NCBI GenBank assembly: GCA_916613615.1
Contig: OU744732.1
Span: 51,296,227-51,360,226, forward strand
Source: Steromphala cineraria
Lineage: Eukaryota > Mollusca > Gastropoda > Trochida > Trochidae
DNA length: 64,000 nt
Direction of reading: 5' to 3'
Positions 57,605 through 64,000 of the stretch are shown one piece after another. A program made the position numbers and the translations under genes. Positions within the stretch are counted from its first letter, which is position 1, and each line of letters begins with the position of its first letter. The notes beneath the pieces were generated by a model. The model saw only the letters and a program-made list of their open reading frames with translations. It made no database searches and was not told the origin of the DNA.

Positions 57605-57769
57605 CATCCTGTCTCAGGGTACGAACGTTACGCAAAACTCCACTTATTTGTGCCCTGGGCTCAGAAGCTAGATTCGCTCGCGCGGCCCGACTTTGAATAT
57701 AGCCAATCAAATCATTTTTTCGTTGAAATTTTATCGAATTTACAGATTAGTGGAGTTAGACAGGGTGTC
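57605..57769. mobile_element. Palindromic MITE family 3, deleted copy
   Basis: CATCCTGTCTCAGGGTACG at the left; the right arm is shortened. CTAAGTA flanks both sides, and the empty site survives in the F' copy (CTATGCTAAGTAAGGAAG, about 48617), so the target duplication is about 7 bp. Confidence 0.8.
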
Positions 57770-58541
57770 CTAAGTAAGGAAGACTAGGTACTGCTCTAGT
57801 GTCGGAGATAAGAAAGTGAATTCACAGACAATCTGTAACACAGGCCTGCCAAACCAAACTGGCTTATTGTGCAGAAAACGTAGAAAAATCTACATTTACT
57901 GTGGAAGGGTAACATAAATACATTCCCTTGACAAGGAAACATTAAATAGGCAGCCAATAACGTAAATCCAGCGACTGTAGCTATATGTATTCTCACGTTA
58001 ATGAAGAAGGCGGCACCACATGTCTACACATGTGAGTGCGCATAAAACAGCTTGCTTTACCTGCCTCATTTATATCAGTTTTATTCTTTATTTGAAATAT
58101 AGTACGTTCATTTGTGATGTCTAGATTTGATGGTTTCTGCAATTTACGCTTTCATTTCTGAGAGATCTCTCATTATCTCTTCGCGAGTAGGTCCTGAACC
58201 GGGAATTACCCTTGATTAGAGTTAGTCTGTGTTTCAGGATTCGCTGCAGGAATTGCAATTGGTTCGCCGAAGGTAACACGCCTCGGCGCGGTATTTACCA
58301 AAAGTTCAACTTAAAGGGGCACAATGCGCTCGCGGGTCAAGGCGAATTGACCACCGTTAATGAGACCGTTACGTAATTGATTTAGCGGGTAGCAAGGTCA
58401 CGTGGTGAAGACTGGGCACTGGCCCAGCGAGATGCGGTCGTAGTTTTGACAGGGAATCCCCTTCATGACCGATTTTTTTCAGGGAAAAAAGCTTCGTGGA
58501 GGTTTTTAAATTTTCATTTAATATTGTGAATATATAGAGAA

Positions 58542-58680
58542 TCTCACCCAAGTGTCTTCTGATATCAAATATATCAACACGAGTTGATTAAAGTTACAAA
58601 TATCCGAGGCTTGCCGAGGATATTTTTACTTTAATCAACGAGTGTTGATATATTTGATATCAGAAGACACGAGGGTGAGA
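58542..58680. repeat. 139-bp hairpin
   Basis: Arms TCTCACCCAAGTGTCTTCTG... and ...CAGAAGACACGAGGGTGAGA; the loop contains a second hairpin, ATATCCGAGG/GCCGAGGATAT. Confidence 0.88.
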
Positions 58681-59333
58681 TTTTATTTATCATCCAAATC
58701 ATTTTTCAACAGTTATTAGCAAAAGAATGAACATATCTGAACACAAAACTGTCATTAGACTACTTGAACAGTGAGGTCATTGCATTGTGACGTCATCAGC
58801 ATTATGACATCATAGCATTGTTACGCCATGAACTTTGTGACGTCATAGTATTGTCATCTGTGTTCTAAGTGATGCCAAGCCTTGTGATGTCATTTAACTG
58901 ATGATGTAATAGGATTATGACGATTTGATTGTAGCGATATCTACAATGTAGATATCGCTTGTAGATATCGCTTGATCTCAGAAAAGCGATATCTACTGTG
59001 GTAGCCACTTTTGGATGATAAATATTATATAGTTTGATGTAATATTTACAAAGTATCTATACTCAGTTTATTTATACAAGACATAACATCGATCGTATTT
59101 ATACATTGGATGTACAATTATTCTCCTTTGAATATGTATACTATCATTTACAATGATAATTTATTGCTTATATGAACTTATTTCACAATTTGTCACTATA
59201 CGAAACACTGTTTTTCATTACGAACCTGTAAAAATCCCATCTACGAAGCCGTTTCCTCTACGAATAAACCTACACAAAGGTATGGTTGCTTCTCTTTCAT
59301 CTTATCATATTTTTTTTACGAAATATTGAATGA

Positions 59334-59349
59334 GGGGGGGGGGGGGGGT
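59334..59349. repeat. Poly(G) run
   Basis: About 15 consecutive G residues. Confidence 0.9.
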
Positions 59350-60135
59350 ATTTCCTTAACTCGTATTGAACACGATAAAACATACCTGCTAGAAACATCC
59401 ATGTATATGATACACTGTATTTGTTAACATCATACATGATCCATCAAGGTTTAACATATAGTGATGAAGGGGAGTCCTATGAAATAAATTTACATTCTTT
59501 TTCTGCTTTTCATTGGTCGGATTATATTCTTCAATATCATTGGTGAACATTTTGTCTGCAGAAAGGTGCCAGGACAATTGGCGGTCCCTGCCAAGTACGA
59601 ATACGTTAGTCACTAGTCTAGACATTCGGTCTGCAGTAAGATACCAAGACAGTCGGCGGTCACTGTTATGTACAAATTCGTTGGTCACTAGGCCAGACAA
59701 TCTGTCGCCTATTGTGATGGCAAGTTAGTTAGTGCCCGGACAGTTATGTCACTGTTTACGTCATACGACTAGACATTTCGCACTTTCATTGCTATAGATA
59801 CACAACGTATAAAATGACAGGTGTCCGGTCGTCATAAAAGAAAATTACAGAGATAGATAAGGTGGTACTAACGAGATGTATATTTTATCAATATATTGGG
59901 TGTGATTACAGTGATTACAAATATCAGCGATGTATTTTATTATCCTCACAATTAAACAAGTAAAAATAGTCCTGTTTATTTCACTGCCTGAAATCCAAGG
60001 AGACATTACTGTTTATGATACCTGTTAAAGAAAGATGATAAATATTTCATCTATTTGAAACATTTAGACAAAGATTAAATCTTAACTCAATTTAACAACA
60101 GCAACGCACATTCATAAAAAAAATCTTTATGAAAG

Positions 60136-61648
60136 GTTATAATCGGTGTTCGGTAAATAAAAGTCCCGGTAAAAAGTCCTAATTTTGCCTAGGAAATAAG
60201 TTCTCGGAAAAAAGTCCTATTTGTAAAACCCAAAGATTTTGATTAAAAAGTTCATTTACATGTACTTTGTATATGATTCAACATACATTTATGATATCGT
60301 GATATTTGTGACATTTCTGAATCACATTAATATTTCAACAAAACATCAACAAATTTATCACTTTTGAACCAATCAATGGTTCGCCAGGCACGGAAAAATA
60401 AGTCACAGGAAAAAGGTCACGGAAAAAAAGTCACAAATTTGCATAGGAAAAAAAGTCACAGGAAAAAACGCCACAAGATTGTATTATCCATCAATAAAAA
60501 CACTAACATACATATTTTTCATAACATTTTATATTTAAACAATAACATTATCTGCTTTTGGACCTTAAGACATTTCATGAGCACTAATTTTAATACTGTT
60601 TAGCACTAACCTTTCACTTGTCTTAGCACCTTTGTTCAGGTCTGAGCACTACTCACATCTCACATCTCAATACACATCAGCACTAATCCTGACAATTCAA
60701 AATTCTTTATTTATTCTAATGTTCCATCCAACCCCATACAAAAGACTCTGGGATTGATTTTCTCTCACAAACATGGTCTTGACAAAGATTCTTCAATTTC
60801 TCCTGCATCTTCAGGAACTTCTTCCTGATCTTCCTCACTTGTCGACTGCCAACTGCATCTTGGGCATAGACGGTCTCGACAGTGGCATCTCCTTATTGAT
60901 ATATATTTATTGATATATTTTAAAGTTTTATGTTATTTATCAAGGAATTATTTTATTGATAAATATTTATTGTTATAAACCATATGTACCTGAGAAAAAA
61001 ATTGACTTGGTTTGTCTCTGGTCTGAGTCTCTAAACAGGGTGAATTCAATCAAGAGATAAAAAGATTGCAGAGTGGATATTCTCAATCTACTATCAATAC
61101 ATACAGAGTGGCTATTTAACAAAACCAACATGCTGTTAAGTTTGTGATTACAACCATGGCAATACTCTGCTATCCAAACTTAATTGGTTCCACCCTTCGC
61201 AAACATTGTTAGTTCTCGCATCTCCTGATAGAATAGCCTTCATTGATTAACTCAGCTAAACTCACATGACAATGCAGAACTGCTTTGATCCAGTCAGCTA
61301 AAATCACACATTCAAGTCGTTGAGTTCTTCAATACAATTACAAGCTCTCAATTTTAATCCTTAATTAGTTATCGTAACATCCTTCATGGCTAAATTTAAT
61401 AATTTAATCCATGTATTTAAAGTCATTATACATAAACACTTCATACTTTCTTTACAATATCAATTGCAAAGATTACTTTGACAGTTAAAACAAGCATAGT
61501 TTTCAATTATTAATACTCAAGGATGCAATCTTTACAAAAACTTTGATGTCAAGATCAATGTAATCTGTTTTTACGATAAAAGGACTTTTTCCTGAGGACT
61601 TTTTTCTGGTACTTTTTTTCCGAGGACTTTTTACCTATAATCTTATAA
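60136..61648. mobile_element. Nested element with AAAAGTCC-type inverted end repeats
   Basis: Left side repeats AAAAGTCCCGG, AAAAAGTCCTAA, AAAAAAGTCCTA and AAAAAGTCAC (60160-60470). The right side (61578-61635) has the inverted forms. No transposase recognised. Confidence 0.4.
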
Positions 61649-62102
61649 TCAACCTTTTATCCTCAATCCACGTCGGCGACATCACAGCAAGGTGAAAGAA
61701 GACGTTAAACTCCAACCCAAAAACAACAATATTTTATCCTCAACGGACATTTTTCATCGACTTGGCATGTGATATTGAACTCAAAAATTTGTCTATTACC
61801 TCATGATAAACGAAGATATATTAGTGAATGTTTTAATTTTTGGTACGTAATAAGTTTGCAGATGTTACTGGGTATGCCTAGTATTGAAGTTTGATTGGAC
61901 ATAAGGATGATTTTATTCGGCAATATTGTTTGGACTTATATACAATCTCGTATCCGGTTGAGTACCGCGCGAGTAGGGCGCTGCGCAAAACAAACATCGC
62001 TGAGTAGTGGTCACGCTGATTGAGATTTCCGACCTCGTTACGCTTGGCTAATTAAGCTTTTCCAACAAATAATTAATTAACCCGCGAGCGCATTGTGCCC
62101 CT

Positions 62103-62240
62103 TTAAGTGTCAGTTTTAGCAGTTGTGGCACTAGCAGATTTAGTACATGAACGATTACGTTTTGGTGCTGCAGCTGCTTCATCCATTTGTGTCAGTGCCT
62201 TGGCGAAGTCGTGAGTGGTGTCGTTCGGATCGTCCGCCAT
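62103..62240 (-). other. 45-codon ORF cut by the TTAA element
   Basis: ATGGCGGACG in good context (TTCACAATGG) opens MADDPNDTTHDFAKALTQMD, then an Ala/Lys/Arg/Ser/Thr-rich part. It ends ACT-TAA, where the TAA belongs to the TTAA end of the 3.8-kb element. It looks like the start of a real protein. Function unknown. Confidence 0.3.
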
Positions 62241-62793
62241 TGTGAAGAACACGTGCTTCTTTGAGAACAAAACAATAAAATATCGTTCGTCCTATTGTAA
62301 ACAAGTTCCAGCTGGTGTAAGAACAAATAAGCTGTATTTGTAAATAGATAAGAGTTACTTCTAACTCCAAATTATAATGTTCAAATTCAAAATTTTCGTC
62401 TCACCAGGGCATGCTTGCATGCCCCTCGAAAGTCAGCGTGCTTATGTCGTCTAAGCTGTGTGCGCATCTCGCGGAAGCTCTAAGCTTATGTCATACGGCA
62501 AGACAGAATTAACAGTTTACAACTCTGTGTATTAACTACATGACAATATGTATTTTGGAATTAAACCTCATTCAGGTGAAATATTGGCAAGTTATGAAGT
62601 GGAATATATCATTATTTTTGTGAGACGGAGAATGCATTCTGAAGGTCGTGCATCTCTCCAAATCCACATAGTGAATATGATTAAGTCAGAACCAGATATA
62701 AAGAGGGAAAATATTCAGAGGAAAAAGTTTATTTGAATAACAACAGATACAAATCCATCAACTGTTCATGAGTTATGGCTTTGAAATCGCTTT

Positions 62794-62818
62794 TCAACCA
62801 ACAACTTCGTCGATTGGA
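62794..62818 (-). CDS. Gene H terminal exon
   Basis: 25 coding bases after ttttgcag give (S)PIDEVVG-stop. Confidence 0.82.
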
Positions 62819-63580
62819 CTGCAAAAGAACGTTTTTCAAATTAACTCAATCTCATTTTAATCTCTATTTTCAATGTTTTTCTTTAAAAAATATTGGAATT
62901 GCGGAATCACTTCCCTTTCCCTAGGACGTCGGGACGGGTCCATTCTACGGGAAGGGTGAGGAGTTCCAGAACCAATCAAAACGCTGCATGACAATCATGG
63001 CTTTGTTTCCTCACATTTGGGCTTATAACGTTTTACCAAAAAGTTAAATGGTGTCCATATAATAAATGACAATTGTTATGTATAAAGTATTACCAAATTT
63101 TTCGGTGGCATGTGTTCCTTTTAAAGGAAATCAAGTCCTTAAAGGATGAGGAAGACCACTTCAAACCAATCTATCAGCTATAATCTATCAGTAAGGAGAG
63201 GGTTTCACTAAGTTGGATAAGTTGTACCCAATACTTTCATTTTGAATAAATATGTTTAAATCAAATATATCAGCTAATGAAAAAAAAATAATATCAACCG
63301 ATGCATTAATTGTTTTTAAATTGTTTAACGCGACTTATAGTTATATACCTTCGTTCACAGACAAAATATTGCCGTTTCGAACACGTTGCATCATTCCATT
63401 TGTTGCCTTCATCAACATCAATTTCTACGCAGTCTTCATCCACCGTCCCCTTCCCGTTGCTGGGCTCCCCGGGGTACCAGTTGGAGTATGTGAGTGGCTC
63501 GTCTGTCCCCACCCAAGCGAAGCTTCCCTCCCTCATCATGTCGTTGGAGCCGATCCAAACACTCTCTCGAGCATCTTTGT
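62794..63580 (-). CDS. Gene H: C-type lectin-like protein (EPS loop), 3' part only
   Basis: Exon 4 at 63349-63580 (232 bp, the longest exon 4 here) and terminal exon at 62794-62818; AATAAA at 62728-62733 (minus). Exon 4 encodes SVWIGSNDMMREGSF, WYPGEPSN, DEDCVEIDVDEG, KWNDATC and FVCER. The Asn of EPN is replaced by Ser, and the loop is lengthened (NGKGTVDEDC). The terminal exon gives SPIDEVVG-stop, as in gene C. Exons 1-3 are not seen before 64000 and must lie beyond the window if the gene is intact. The exon 4 acceptor (aatgaaag) lacks a good pyrimidine tract, much as in gene B. Confidence 0.87.
62820..63340. other. Gene H intron 4
   Basis: Nothing recognised. Confidence 0.5.
63349..63580 (-). 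CDS. Gene H exon 4 (EPS loop)
   Basis: 232 bp, donor gtatat. Open throughout and in the expected phase. Confidence 0.88.
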
Positions 63581-63717
63581 CTTTCATTGATATAGAGACA
63601 GCATCAGTTCCAATTACAAAGCTATACAAATAGTTAATTCTATTAATTTCAGAAACCCATCTACGCAATAACAATGTTCTGGTAAAACTGTTAATATCCC
63701 CAATCAATAGACTGGTC

Positions 63718-63974
63718 CATCCTGTCTCAGGGTACGAACGTTACGCTAACTCCATTAATCTGTACCCTGGGCTCAGAAGCTAGATTCGCTCGCGCGGCCC
63801 GACTTGGGATATAGCCAATGAAATTATCTTCTCGCCACCTTCTCGATAAAATTTCAATGAGAAAATGATTTGATTGGCTATATCCCAAGACGGGCCGCGC
63901 GAGCGAATCTCGCTTCTGAGCCCAGGGTACAGATTAGTGGAGTTAGCGTAACGTTTGTTCCCTGAGACAGGATG
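63718..63974. mobile_element. Palindromic MITE family 3, complete copy
   Basis: 257 bp, nearly one large palindrome: CATCCTGTCTCAGGGTACG ... CCCTGAGACAGGATG, with GCTCGCGCGGCCCG mid-arm. Flanked by AGACTGGTC / AGATTGGTC, a likely 9-bp target duplication. Lies upstream of gene H exon 4. Confidence 0.88.
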
Positions 63975-64000
63975 AGATTGGTCCAACTGTTAACATTCCC

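Larger units (their letters stand above)
58311..62106. mobile_element. 3.8-kb TTAA element with perfect 27-bp inverted ends
   Basis: Left end TTAAAGGGGCACAATGCGCT plus CGCGGGT; the right end (62080-62106) is its exact inverse. TTAA at both ends is the target-site signature of piggyBac-type elements, but no transposase is seen, so it is probably non-autonomous. It contains a hairpin (58542-58680), CRE-like sites (58788-58892), a poly(G) run and a nested AAAAGTCC-repeat element. Confidence 0.8.

Noticed and set aside
60364..60603. 79-codon Lys-rich frame
   Set aside because: Arises from the GGAAAAAAGTCAC-type short repeats of the nested element.

Overview
The window looks like AT-rich nuclear DNA of a marine invertebrate, most likely a mollusc (bivalve-like). 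The basis is small intron-containing genes with GT-AG splice sites, perlucin-type single-domain C-type lectins, AATAAA poly(A) signals, a non-LTR retrotransposon, tRNA-headed SINEs and many MITEs. The species cannot be fixed from the sequence. Nothing is prokaryotic: there are no operons, ribosome binding sites or CRISPR arrays.

The backbone is a tandem cluster of eight C-type lectin-like genes, named A to H here. Gene A is on the plus strand (2.5-6.3 kb, first exon not found). Genes B to H are all on the minus strand: B 7.6-12.6, C 15.6-22.3, D 26.3-30.5, E 32.3-37.1, F 37.9-41.6, G 49.3-57.3, and H 62.7-63.6 kb (5' part outside the window). All use one exon plan: signal peptide exon (49-58 bp), 86-bp exon with the Cys-rich N-terminal hairpin, 91-bp exon, 214-232-bp exon with the sugar/Ca2+ loop and WND motif, and a 22-25-bp last exon ending in ...G-stop. 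Each complete gene sums to 471 or 474 nt (156-157 aa secreted protein). The sugar-binding triplet differs between paralogues: EPN in B, E, F, G; QPD in D; QPS in A; EPG in C; EPS in H. This fits a diversifying recognition (immune or biomineral) family. Six of seven first exons carry an intact or one-base-different TGATAAGCAG (GATA-type) box at a fixed distance upstream of the ATG. In E the box is degenerate.

The rest is mobile and repetitive DNA. A 434-bp composite repeat rich in AGGTCA half-sites lies at 0.66-1.7 kb. Several families have TTAA ends, including an eight-copy MITE and a 3.8-kb element at 58.3-62.1 kb. There are large hairpins, a decayed Tc1-like transposase (22.8-23.7 kb) and a 27-bp minisatellite in gene D (27.0-28.26 kb), most of whose units contain TGATAA. 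A 5.7-kb LINE (42.2-47.8 kb) carries decayed ORF1 and ORF2. It is flanked by a ~1-kb direct duplication that includes the promoter and first exon of gene F. A truncated relative in gene G is flanked by a ~50-bp duplication. F and G are recent tandem duplicates, so insertions can be read as presence/absence between them.
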